Shown here: positions 34,801-39,849 of the stretch, one piece after another
Layout of the letters: every line of letters begins with the position of its first letter
How positions within the stretch are numbered: position 1 is the first letter of the stretch
From: Siphonodentalium dalli
Taxonomy: Eukaryota; Mollusca; Scaphopoda; Gadilida; Siphonodentaliidae
Direction: 5' to 3'
Assembly (NCBI GenBank): GCA_032622095.1
Contig: CP136063.1
Span: forward strand, 68,215,897 to 68,279,896
DNA length: 64,000 nucleotides
Translations under genes and position numbers: made by a program
Notes under the pieces: generated by a model
What the model was told of the DNA's origin: nothing
The model's database searches: none
The model's input: the letters and a program-made list of their open reading frames with translations, nothing else

Positions 34801-37122
34801 AGGCGTTATGTCAATCTGGAGAATGTAGCATTCTACTAACATCGTCAATTTTTTTTTAAGAAATCGACCATACCACTCAATAGAAATCATCGTCAAAACT
34901 ACACTTGATTGTAAATATTTACATCTGGATTCGGGACGCAAAAAATGGCAACAAACAAACACAAATGATTTTGCCATCCAGAGTCAGTGCATCTAATTAA
35001 TATATCAGAATGACAGTGTGTGTTGGAAATTTGGATTCATATTCATAAAGATTATTCTCCATTTCTATTGAGTCACCCTACCGGAGTGTTTCACATCACT
35101 TTAATAGGGTACACAGAATTGAAAATATATGTTGATTTGTCAGTACTCCGAAAATCAGAAAATCTCCAAAACATTGATGTCCAAATTTTATGAGAAGCAG
35201 AAAGTTATACATCTACTTGTTAGTTTACCTTTTTCTTTACAAAAACATAATTGAAATTACCAGTTGCCTGGTTACGTGGTCCTCCCAATTTGCTATGATG
35301 CTGGTAGGGCAAACCAATGCTTTTAAGTTAAAGAACCATTATTTTTTCTAAAGTTGTCATTTTTGCAGTGTTTGGCTAATCCAGACAAATTCAGCAAAAG
35401 CTAGTGTCTGCATGAAACATTCAAGAACATAAATATTTTTAAATATTATAACCATTTCTATACTCATTGATGAGTAGTTCCCTTAGGAAATGTTCAGATA
35501 ATAAGTTCAACAAATGACAATATGTTGAACTGATTATCTGAACATTTCCCACCAATGAATATAATCCTTGACCTTCTGCACTTGTATTATGTTTTCGTCA
35601 TACTGTCATCTGCTAATTTTTACTAGCATCACCAAATTCACCCTCTGGGGACCTCATTCTTCTTAGGCCTCATCTTTTGGGAAATATCTAATCTATGGTC
35701 TCAAATTAACATTGTTTTAGTTACTTTTTCCCTTCTGATCAGTTTCATACTCGTTAATTTGCAGAAGATAAAATGCATAATCAAGGTGACTAATGGGTAA
35801 CTTTTCAGGATTTAGTGAGAAATATGGCTTGTTACCATTCATCGAAAAACTCTCACTGAGAGCTTTCCAATGAATGGTTAAGGAGTCAATTATTTAGGAC
35901 ATTACTGTAACTGCGAAGAAGTGGTTAACTCCAACTTCAACTGGGGAACTTCAATCTGAGCCTTGGTCTCCCATATCAGTTGAGGCCTATGCAGAATGAG
36001 GTTCACAGAGGGTGAATTTGGTGATGCTAGCTCACCATAAGAGATAGCACCACTAAATTCACCCTCTGGGGGACCTCATTCTGCAAATTTTTGTCAGACA
36101 CACTATATCCAGTCTTCATTGCAATAGATAGGTAGTTTAAAACTAACGCAAAAAATTTAGAAATAATACAGTTAATAATAGAAAATTAAATGCTACGGCA
36201 TCCTGCTAGGGTCAGCATACAGTAATGCCCTAAATAATTGACTCCTTAACCACAGCAGAATTATGAGTAATTTTTCAAGATTTAGTCGGAAATATGGCTG
36301 AGAGCTTTCGAAGCCATATTTCCGACTAAATCCTGCAAAATACCCATAATTATTCTGTGGTTAAGGAGTCAATTTGTTAGGGCATTACTGTAGGTTCACA
36401 TCAGGAAGTGGATCCACAAAACAAAACATTCTTGAGAAGGCCAAAAAATAATTTGGGTAGGCGCCTTTTGAGGCCATTAGGTCAGGTGATCGCAAACAAA
36501 CCATATTTTGTATTATAGCCTAATCTTATATTTCTACTGAGTATTAATTATATCTGAAATTCCAGCTGCATGCCAACAAAAGCCTGCAAATAGTGTGTCT
36601 ATCATTTGCAGAATGAGGTCCTCAGAGGGTGAATTCAGTGACGCCTTCCCGCACTGCGAGCTAGCATCACCAAATTCACCATCTGGGAACCTCTGACATT
36701 CTACTCAGGCCTCAAATGCTATGGGAGACCTAGGATCAGATTGAAGTACCCCAGTTGAAGTTGGTGATGCTCATGCACTCGTCACCTCGATTATGCATTT
36801 TATCTTAGGCTAATTAGGGGATAGAGAAACTTCCCAGAAGGGAAAAAGTAACTAAAAACAATGTTTATTTGAGACTATAGATACTCCCCAGAAGATGAGG
36901 ACTAAGCAGAATGAGCTCCACAGATGGTGGATTTGGTGATGCTAGCCCACTGTGTCGGATAGCATCACTAAATTCACCCTCTGGGGACCTCATTCTGCAA
37001 ATGACAGACATACTATTTGGTCCAACACAGAATACTTTTACCTCGCCGAGATCCTCATCAGGGACTTGCATACTGTCGCCAAACTGTTCATACATCAGTA
37101 AAACATCCAAGAACGAAAACAG
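8274..37122 (-). CDS. Dab: Disabled (Dab) adaptor protein, ten-exon gene (whole locus)
   Basis: Exons in transcript order: 37122-37042, 34490-34404, 27257-27056, 25026-24812, 23464-23330, 21546-21406, 18016-17978, 16182-16105, 12390-11818, 10850-8274. All junctions are GT-AG and keep one frame (phase 0, except phase 1 after exon 3). Counting from Met at 37095 the product is about 1370 residues. A PTB domain (about residues 118-265) matches Disabled proteins in [29 protein letters not shown] and [13 protein letters not shown]. The long tail has DPF, NPF and DPW motifs, which in this family recruit AP-2 and EH-domain proteins, plus proline-rich stretches. Known Dab proteins bind NPxY tails of lipoprotein-receptor-type cargo and phosphoinositides at the inner plasma membrane, linking cargo to clathrin. 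The tail is longer than in vertebrate DAB1/DAB2 because of a repeat array. Family assignment is secure. The extreme N-terminus and the C-terminus are inferred. Confidence 0.93.
8730..9830 (-). repeat. Coding minisatellite: 22 copies of [17 protein letters not shown]-type unit
   Basis: The unit alternates between 15 (45 bp) and 17 residues (51 bp). The core PF(K/R)EKFEV is nearly invariant, while the spacer varies ([32 protein letters not shown]). Some neighbouring units form longer repeats: the PE and SR/SQ endings alternate in the middle, and a two-unit block with LDDNIKPE is repeated. This points to unequal exchange or gene conversion. The array also makes long but meaningless open frames on the opposite strand. 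Confidence 0.95.
10898..10986. mobile_element. Family A single-hairpin fragment
   Basis: One arm pair around ATTTGCAGAATGAGGTCC, about 45 bp upstream (in transcript sense) of the Dab exon 10 acceptor. Confidence 0.7.
11285..11553. mobile_element. Family B palindromic MITE (rearranged copy)
   Basis: Starts TACAGTAATGCCC. Two partly merged palindromes carry the family B arm (ATTATGGGTAA, TTTAGTCGGAAATATGGC). It lies in the Dab intron between exons 9 and 10. Confidence 0.75.
11646..11797. mobile_element. Family B palindromic MITE at Dab exon 9 donor
   Basis: TA-flanked, 152 bp, nearly perfect inverted repeat beginning CAGTAATGTCCAAAATAATC. It starts about 20 bp inside the intron after exon 9. 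Confidence 0.85.
11818..12390 (-). CDS. Dab: Dab exon 9 (DPW motif and FG-rich repeat region)
   Basis: This 191-codon phase-0 exon begins [10 protein letters not shown]. It contains one DPW motif (APDPWGEK), then [17 protein letters not shown], then about 100 residues dominated by [13 protein letters not shown] units and ending PAPAVS. The units are encoded by a 24-bp minisatellite at about 11890-12050. DPW motifs bind the AP-2 alpha appendage in other endocytic proteins; the role of the FG-rich stretch is unknown. The acceptor follows ATCTGTCTTCCAG and the donor is GTGAGT. A family B palindrome begins about 20 bp into the intron. Confidence 0.9.
12436..13456. mobile_element. Family D element with about ten 94-bp hairpin repeats
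   Basis: Ends CCCTTTCATAACTCCC and the inverse of GTCATGAAAG; TTAA is intact at 13457-13460 and degraded (TATAA) on the left. The interior is a head-to-tail array of a 94-bp unit. Each unit is itself a hairpin (AGTGCATTCTCTTATATATG ... GAGAATGCATTGGCC) followed by the spacer TAACAATATTTACTTTGACC. It lies in a Dab intron about 45 bp before the exon 9 acceptor (transcript sense). Confidence 0.85.
13532..13788. mobile_element. Family D element, short copy
   Basis: Ends ACCCTTTCATGAAGGAAGC and the inverse of GGAAGCTCCAGTCATGG, with TTAA at 13789-13792. It contains two degenerate core hairpins. It sits in the second copy of a duplicated target region (see findings). Confidence 0.8.
14248..14535. 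mobile_element. Family B palindromic MITE
   Basis: TA duplication, ends CAGTAATGCCCTAAATAATC and inverse. The centre is expanded by an extra arm. Confidence 0.85.
14552..14690. repeat. Foldback repeat (family L relative)
   Basis: Arms ATATCTCATGAGTGTCTGGA and TCCAGACACGAATGAGATG surround a short loop (GCAGCTACAAGCCGC). It directly follows a family B copy. Confidence 0.7.
14984..15220. mobile_element. Family P piggyBac-like MITE carrying core hairpin
   Basis: TTAA on both sides (14980-14983, 15221-15224). Ends CCCTTTGAGTGCCAGGT and the inverse of ACCTGGCACTCAAAGGG fit piggyBac termini. The core hairpin sits asymmetrically at the right. Confidence 0.88.
15311..15708. mobile_element. Family E foldback element
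   Basis: Ends AGGTACTCAATCCGAT and inverse. Both arms carry the CTTTGGCTTTGGGGGTAAAA block, so this copy is a large palindrome. Other copies: 18128-18548 (truncated), 25060-25490, 32898-33334. Confidence 0.8.
15740..15917 (-). repeat. Tandem copies of Dab exon 8 donor junction
   Basis: Several degenerate repeats (about 55-65 bp) of the exon 8 3' end plus donor (TCAACTCTTGGGCAG/GTATRAACC) followed by ATATATATTCACATA. At least two units keep CAG/GTATAAAC. The array continues on the other side of the family B copy at 15918-16080. Confidence 0.8.
15918..16080. mobile_element. Family B MITE at Dab exon 8 donor
   Basis: TA-flanked palindrome that starts CAGGAATACCC and ends GAGCATTACTG. It lies inside the donor-junction repeat array, 24 bp from the exon 8 boundary. 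Confidence 0.85.
16105..16182 (-). CDS. Dab: Dab exon 8 (helical linker)
   Basis: This 26-codon phase-0 exon encodes [20 protein letters not shown] followed by LSTLGQ. The [11 protein letters not shown] stretch resembles the conserved leucine-rich segment after the PTB domain in DAB2-like proteins. The acceptor follows GATTTGTAG and the donor is GTATGA. Copies of its 3' end plus donor are strung out over about 330 bp of the following intron, and a family B element ends 24 bp from the donor. Confidence 0.82.
16190..16980. other. Intron, nothing recognised
   Basis: No splice-bounded coding frame and no repeat shared with other parts of the window was seen. Confidence 0.4.
16985..17702. repeat. 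192-bp tandem repeat, about four copies
   Basis: The period is 191-194 bp, anchored on TTAGCTATATAGATGTTGCA and ACACCATGAAGGTACCCAAT. A (GGACGCAC/GGACGGAC)n tract (17710-17772) follows, then TCCGACGGAAACGTCGGGGG, a 3' arrangement seen in other invertebrate dispersed repeats. It produces near-identical antisense frames. Confidence 0.9.
17978..18016 (-). CDS. Dab: Dab exon 7 (39-nt exon, [13 protein letters not shown])
   Basis: This very short phase-0 exon has an acceptor (GTTATTTATAG) and a good donor (GTGAGT). It encodes 13 residues ending in PIYS. Joined to exon 8, which starts VPTS, it makes Y-S-V-P, the YxVP pattern that in DAB1 is phosphorylated and bound by Crk/Nck SH2 domains. Its length is a multiple of three, so skipping would keep the frame. 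Its small size lowers certainty, but phase, splice sites and motif agree. Confidence 0.72.
18128..18548. mobile_element. Family E element, right end lost
   Basis: Starts TTTAAAGGTACTCAATCCGA and runs to GCCAAAGAAATAGTAATTTA. The terminal part is missing and sequence starting CAGGGGGGTGGGG follows directly. Confidence 0.75.
18620..21280. other. Large Dab intron, nothing recognised
   Basis: 2.6 kb of AT-rich DNA with no supported exon, RNA gene or shared repeat visible by eye. Confidence 0.4.
21284..21350 (-). repeat. Decoy copy of Dab exon 6 donor
   Basis: GGTTGAGTCTGAG/GTAACTA, the exon 6 end and donor, recurs about 60 bp into the intron, and a further partial copy (CAATAACGCTAGAAAAGG) follows. 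Confidence 0.85.
21406..21546 (-). CDS. Dab: Dab exon 6 (PTB C-terminal helix and linker)
   Basis: This 47-codon phase-0 exon encodes [20 protein letters not shown], the C-terminal helix that closes the PTB fold, then a charged linker ending TLEKVESE. The acceptor follows ATATTTCAG and the donor is GTAACT. The last bases of the exon plus its donor recur downstream in the intron (see the decoy at 21284-21350). Using that copy would bring in an in-frame TGA within four codons, so the inner donor is the likely one. Confidence 0.94.
21600..21790. mobile_element. Family M fragment
   Basis: Matches the M element (TTTACTAAATTCTCATTGAC, AACATTTCCAACCAATGAAT). A second fragment is at 22670-22826. Confidence 0.6.
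22140..22322 (+). mobile_element. Possible non-LTR retroposon 3' end
   Basis: Ends CCAATAAATTATCTATCTAA, a poly(A)-signal-like motif followed by a short microsatellite tail. Resembles 57604-57835, which also ends AATAAATTATCT. Confidence 0.35.
22835..23294. mobile_element. Family A hAT-like MITE, copy A5
   Basis: Exact 8-bp duplication TAGTAAAG (22827-22834, 23295-23302). It has inserted into the end of an M fragment and lies about 35 bp from the Dab exon 5 donor. Confidence 0.9.
23330..23464 (-). CDS. Dab: Dab exon 5 (PTB domain, middle)
   Basis: This is a 45-codon phase-0 exon encoding [20 protein letters not shown], then a short loop and [11 protein letters not shown]. The HxVxxISFIxRDxTDxRAFGY block is the most diagnostic stretch of Dab PTB domains and forms part of the groove that binds NPxY peptides. 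The acceptor follows TTTAATTTTCAG and the donor is GTGAGA. A family A element begins about 35 bp into the next intron. Confidence 0.96.
23480..24805. other. Dab intron; dispersed repeat tail at 24590-24660
   Basis: Nothing coding recognised. The GGATGGACGGACGATGGACGG tract resembles the tail after the 17-kb array. Confidence 0.4.
24812..25026 (-). CDS. Dab: Dab exon 4 (PTB domain, first part)
   Basis: These 215 nt begin in phase 1 (completing a Glu codon) and end in phase 0. The translation contains [18 protein letters not shown], then [22 protein letters not shown] and LKIIDEKTA. These are the first strands and helix of the Disabled PTB fold and align end to end with the same part of vertebrate DAB1/DAB2. 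The acceptor is TTGTTGTAG and the donor GTGAGT. Confidence 0.95.
25060..25490. mobile_element. Family E element
   Basis: Right end CGGATTGAGTACCTTTAA is intact. The left terminus is degraded, beginning at CCGAATTAACACTTGGCTTT. Confidence 0.75.
25676..26057. mobile_element. Family C TTAA-flanked element
   Basis: TTAA at 25672-25675 and 26058-26061, ends CCCTTTACCCAACAAACCGG and inverse, two core hairpins. The left arm is long and the right arm shortened, the mirror of the copy at 5.4 kb. Confidence 0.88.
26062..26337. mobile_element. Family D element abutting family C
   Basis: Begins at the same TTAA (26058-26061) that ends the C element and ends at TTAA 26338-26341. Ends ACCTTTCATGAATGGAGC and the inverse of CCTTCATGAAAGGG. 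Confidence 0.85.
26471..26617. mobile_element. Family B MITE, partly deleted
   Basis: Left end CAGTAATGCCCTAATTAATC intact; right arm shortened after CAGAAAGCCATATTTC. Confidence 0.75.
26679..27048. mobile_element. Family B composite MITE in Dab exon 3 donor
   Basis: 370 bp, apparently two merged palindromes. The right flanking TA (27049-27050) overlaps the donor GTGAGTA of Dab exon 3 at +6/+7. Confidence 0.88.
27056..27257 (-). CDS. Dab: Dab exon 3 (charged N-terminus; alternative start)
   Basis: The frame is open from the acceptor (pyrimidine tract, then AAG at 27258) to the donor GTGAGT at 27055. It encodes a lysine- and glutamate-rich segment ending [11 protein letters not shown] plus one nucleotide. 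An internal ATG at 27179-27177 ([13 protein letters not shown]) sits in a near-perfect animal start context (GCCACCATGC), so this exon may instead hold the real start, with the upstream exons untranslated. Basic residues just before a Dab PTB fold are usual for the family. The TA of a family B element is part of the donor (positions +6/+7). Confidence 0.85.
27388..27487. repeat. Foldback repeat, about 100 bp
   Basis: Arms TAAGCAGAATCGGAAAGTTA and the inverse of AACTTTCCGATTCTTATTA; second stems GGGGGAACCCTCTGTT and AACAGAGGATTTTCCC. Confidence 0.7.
27515..28066. mobile_element. Family C element recombined with family D
   Basis: TTAA at 27511-27514 and 28067-28070 with C termini. Its middle holds the right end of a D element (CAGCGCAGCTCCCGTTATCA, AAGGGTTAA, about 27750-27838), so it is a composite. 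Confidence 0.8.
28137..28192. repeat. Two 27-bp tandem copies
   Basis: CACTCAAATGTAGTAAGTGC plus TAAGTGCA is repeated twice head to tail. Confidence 0.9.
28610..28775. mobile_element. Family B MITE, left end degraded
   Basis: Arms from CCACAGCAGAATTA inward are clear. Only the right terminus (GGATATTACTGTA) is preserved. Confidence 0.75.
29011..29192. mobile_element. Family B MITE
   Basis: TA duplication, CAGTAATGCTCTAATTAATC and inverse, central deletion. Confidence 0.88.
29328..29767. mobile_element. Family A hAT-like MITE, copy A6
   Basis: Exact 8-bp duplication CCCCAGAA (29320-29327, 29768-29775). Confidence 0.9.
30054..30266. mobile_element. Family B MITE within duplicated segment
   Basis: Full palindrome lacking CAG at its left end. 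It and about 60 bp of left flank match 43515-43800. Confidence 0.85.
30688..31078. mobile_element. Family C TTAA-flanked element
   Basis: TTAA at 30684-30687 and 31079-31082; same asymmetric layout as the copy at 5.4 kb, with the long segment on the right. Confidence 0.88.
31250..32345. repeat. Diverged long tandem repeat (AAAATGGCNGCC units)
   Basis: About three degenerate units of roughly 360 bp share TATAAAATTTC, TGATTCTGGCTATATTT and AATGGCTGCC-like blocks. A shorter repeat with ATGGTCATG and GTATACAAGGAGT follows at 32160-32345. Confidence 0.55.
32474..32633. mobile_element. Family A single-hairpin element
   Basis: 160 bp with both termini (CAAGCCTTGAAAAAGTGTG and inverse). The flanks match only partly as 8-mers (ATTGTTGA, ATTTTGAT). 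Confidence 0.75.
32745..33416. mobile_element. Family M element split by family E
   Basis: M sequence (GGAAATGTTCAGATAATAAG ... GGGGATCCATTAGTACATAA) is interrupted by E at 32898-33334, whose TTAA duplications are at 32894-32897 and 33335-33338. The right M end has TTAA at 33417-33420. Confidence 0.8.
33441..33522 (-). repeat. Decoy copy of Dab exon 2 donor region
   Basis: Roughly 85 percent similar by eye to 34337-34425. It includes the last 22 nt or so of exon 2 (GAGCAGCTTATAGA), a GTACGT donor and about 60 bp of intron. Confidence 0.8.
33670..33916. mobile_element. Family P piggyBac-like MITE with core hairpin
   Basis: TTAA at 33666-33669 and 33917-33920, same structure as 14984-15220. 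Confidence 0.88.
34094..34250. mobile_element. Family B MITE, internally deleted
   Basis: TA duplication. The right arm lacks the TCCGACTAAATCC part. Flanked by GGAGTGGTTAACTCCAG repeats. Confidence 0.85.
34404..34490 (-). CDS. Dab: Dab exon 2 (N-terminal linker)
   Basis: These 87 nt encode 29 residues beginning [18 protein letters not shown] and ending QEQLIDN. The acceptor is a good one (TTTTGTTCTAG) and the donor is GTACGT. It is phase 0 on both sides and stays open into exon 3 ([10 protein letters not shown]). The function of this N-terminal segment is not recognised. A degraded copy of the exon 3' end plus donor lies 0.9 kb further into the intron, at about 33441-33522. Confidence 0.65.
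34655..34746. mobile_element. Perfect palindromic piggyBac-like MITE
   Basis: With its TTAA flanks (34651-34654, 34747-34750) it is 100 bp: 46-bp arms that match exactly and an 8-bp loop CCTTGATA. Ends CCCTTTCAGTGCCAAGTCC. Confidence 0.93.
34775..35115. repeat. Diverged dispersed repeat, pair with 54770-55117
   Basis: Shared blocks in the same order: TTAGTATTCAGGCG, GCATTCTACTAACATC, AAGAAATCGACCATAC, TTGTAAATATTTACATCT, GAGTGTTTCACAT. Confidence 0.8.
35455..35625. mobile_element. Family M fragment
   Basis: GGAAATGTTCAGATAATAAG foldback with CTGATTATCTGAACATTTCC; joins directly to a family A fragment. Confidence 0.65.
35626..36116. mobile_element. Family A element carrying a family B patch
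   Basis: A sequence is interrupted at about 35797-35933 by sequence matching 34139-34273 (part of a B element plus its flank). Confidence 0.8.
36220..36390. mobile_element. Family B MITE
   Basis: TA duplication; CAGTAATGCCCTAAATAATT and inverse. Confidence 0.85.
36580..37020. mobile_element. Family A MITE at Dab exon 1 donor
   Basis: AGCCTGCAAATAGTGTGTC at the left; flanks match 6 of 8 (GCCAACAA, TCCAACAC). Its right end lies about 20 bp from the donor at 37041. Confidence 0.8.
37042..37122 (-). CDS. Dab: Dab exon 1 (candidate first coding exon)
   Basis: The frame reads [18 protein letters not shown] from an ATG at 37095, then meets a GTAAAA donor at 37041. An in-frame TAG lies directly before 37122. 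So this is either a first exon that starts at 37095, or an internal exon with its acceptor at 37123-37124, whose pyrimidine tract is weak. The exon ends in phase 0 and joins in frame to the next exon. There is no domain match. It is supported by composition, phase and splice sites only. A family A element ends about 20 bp beyond the donor. Confidence 0.55.
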
Positions 37123-37309
37123 CTAATAAAGTCCTTGGTAAGTTTTTTCTTAACCTCAGTTTCAACTGTGGTCTTAAAAGTCTAGAAGTCTGTTATCTGC
37201 ACTCATAAAAATCTATACCCTATTTTTATATAAATCCAATATTTTGAAACAGAAGACTCGCGAATATTGTCCCAATAACTTCAATTTTTTTATGAACTAC
37301 AGTAATGCT

Positions 37310-37513
37310 CTAATTAATCGACCTCTTAACCAAAGCAGAATTATGGGTAACTTTTCAGGATTTAGTCGGAAATATGGCTTGTTGCCATTCATCGGAAAGC
37401 TCTCGGGGAGAGCTTTCCGATGAATGGCAACAAGCCATATTTCCGACTAAATCCTGAAAAGTTACCCATAATTCTGCTTTGGTTAAGAGGTCGATTAATT
37501 AGAGCATTACTGT
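37310..37513. mobile_element. Family B MITE, nearly perfect palindrome
   Basis: TA duplication, ends CAGTAATGCTCTAATTAATC and inverse, loop near CTCGGGGAG. Confidence 0.9.
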
Positions 37514-38317
37514 ATGAATTATTGTTATTAAGACACAGTTGATATATATATATTGTCAAAAAGCTTAATTTTCCAACTGGACAACCTAACGGAAATCCAT
37601 TGACAAACAATTATGAAAGACAAACATCAGTAGAGTAATGGTAATCCTATATAGTCATCTGGCTCAGTGAAATACAAAGAAATGTTGCATGTAAATTAGT
37701 CGGGCACCTCCCCATTTCCCTATCACGTCAATCCATCTAATAAAGGTGATAAGAGCCATATACATTCTTCTGGACTTTGTAACTGATACAGCATCAAGGT
37801 ACAGGTTTTTAGTTACAAAATGCGGATATGTAGATATGTAAGCAACAATGTGATCCACCTCATCACAGTCAATACTAAGGTTTCAAATCTTGTACAGACA
37901 CAAGCCCACGTTATCAACATAGGTCAAATTCCTATATGGACATTGATAAAAATCACTGTAATATGGCTTAAGAATACTGGCATGAGCAAGGTATTAAGAT
38001 TATTTGGCAGAATTAGTTATTATTGTTCCACTTCATAAATTAATCAGATCAACACACCAACAACAGATCAAATGTCAATATATTAGAGCGAGGTTGTAGG
38101 TAAAAAGATCACAGGTTAATAGATATAAAGGGACATGACTCGTTTGACCCTCAAAATCTATATATATAAGAGTAGGATCTGTCTGTCTGTCTGTCTGTCT
38201 GTCTGTTCAGATTTTTCTCCCAGACCCCTAAACTGATTTCAACCAAATTTGGTGTGGTGACTCGGGGTAACTTGATGGAGGTTATAACTGCATTAGTTTT
38301 TCAAATTTTCCATTTAA

Positions 38318-39834
38318 CACGTTGAGTGCCGGAAATCAATTAGTAATCTCGCCAGTTTGCCAAATCGTGGCAAGATAGATACCCGTAGTAGACCATAATT
38401 TGGCTTCAATGAAGCAAGAATTGGATGACGTCGCAACTTTAGATGACAGAAACGGTGATTGATAGTACTACGAGATAACTCGTAGCCGGCAATGGCGGAA
38501 GGAATTTGGGTATTCCCACCACCAGTGCCAACTACGAGTTATCTCGTAGACACAATTGGACACGTTTGAGCAACAAATATGAAGTAGAATGTAACCCAAA
38601 CAAGTTATTTTGGTGGTCAGCATATTAATGGAGGTGTGTCTGTCCTTGTGGTGGTTATAGCTCGTTATATAGTTATATTATGGCTGATGCACGCTGGGGC
38701 AAATTACTTACTTATATGAGCATGCATGGCTACAGACGGTGAATCCGACGTGGAATCGGGTGAACTTGTTTCATGTGAGGATGAGTTTATTTCATCCATG
38801 ACTACGAGCATGCATCTTTACGAGCATGCATCTTCTGTTGTTTCGGGCATTGTAAGTTATCTCCCATATAGCCTGATTTAGGCCTATGCTAGGGTTCCAA
38901 AGTACAGCCCGAAATAATAGTGTAGGAATAATTGTCAGCACAAAATTAAAGCAACGATGCAACAGTAGCCAAATATATCCCTGTACATTCATGAGTGTGC
39001 TACATGTAACAATTCCATATCATCCATCCGTCTGGAAATAAGTTACCCTTACCCCAAACCTCTATGCTACACAAAAACATTTATCCGTACATACATGTGG
39101 AACAGCTCGATGAACTGCATGACGTCTAGAGTACGGTTTTTGTTTTGCTTTCCATTGTCCAACACGTTCGGAAGAGGGTACAATGTAGCTTTGGGGAATA
39201 GTTCCGCTTTACTTGAATTATAAATAATAAAATACCTAGCCCCCAAATGGAGCCGCACAGTGTAGGCCTATTCCAAAAACAACTGCTGTGTTCCCTAATA
39301 ATGAGATAATGGTAGCATCAACGTGCTTAACGTCATGGATTATCCGCTTATTTTAATGTATTGGATGTGTCCATTCGCACATGCGTGAGAGGGAACATAT
39401 TTGGCAGGCCTGTGTGACGTGTGTGGGTGGTTGTGCGAAGTTTCAATGTGTTGAAACACAACGATGTAATCATTCCCCCCCCCCCCCCCGTGCATGCACA
39501 TTATCAGTCTATTGAATACCAAAAACCCAGTCCAATTGCCCACACATGACTGCCTCTGGTGGTCACTCAGTGAGACAGTGTCAGCTGTATTCACTCACAA
39601 CTGGATCATTTTGAGTAGAATATATGTGCTCATGGTGCTCACCTCTGTTGAACAATGCAAGGAGAGCCAAACTATTTATTTTATAAAATCACTGTTCTGA
39701 TGTCCCAAGGCGGGTTTTCGTGGTGCATCGACCTATTCCACTGCTTCCGTTTGTCAGTTACACGACATGGAAACCACTACGAGATTAAACTCGTAGTGGC
39801 AACCTGCGAAGGTTGCGTAGTGGCACTCAACGTG
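38318..39834. mobile_element. 1.5-kb TTAA-flanked piggyBac-like element
   Basis: TTAA at 38314-38317 and 39835-39838. Ends CACGTTGAGTGCC and inverse. Subterminal palindromes CTACGAGATAACTCGTAG (left) and CTACGAGATTAAACTCGTAG (right). Internal antisense frames (such as 39258-39067) are not recognised as transposase. A (CTGT)n-bearing repeat (38170-38290) precedes it. Confidence 0.78.
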
Positions 39835-39849
39835 TTAAAACAATTTAAT

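Noticed and set aside
39067-39258. Antisense frame (LGARYFIIYNSSKAELFPKA...) inside the 1.5-kb TTAA element as possible transposase remnant
   Set aside because: No catalytic DDD/DDE block or zinc finger can be recognised; left unassigned.
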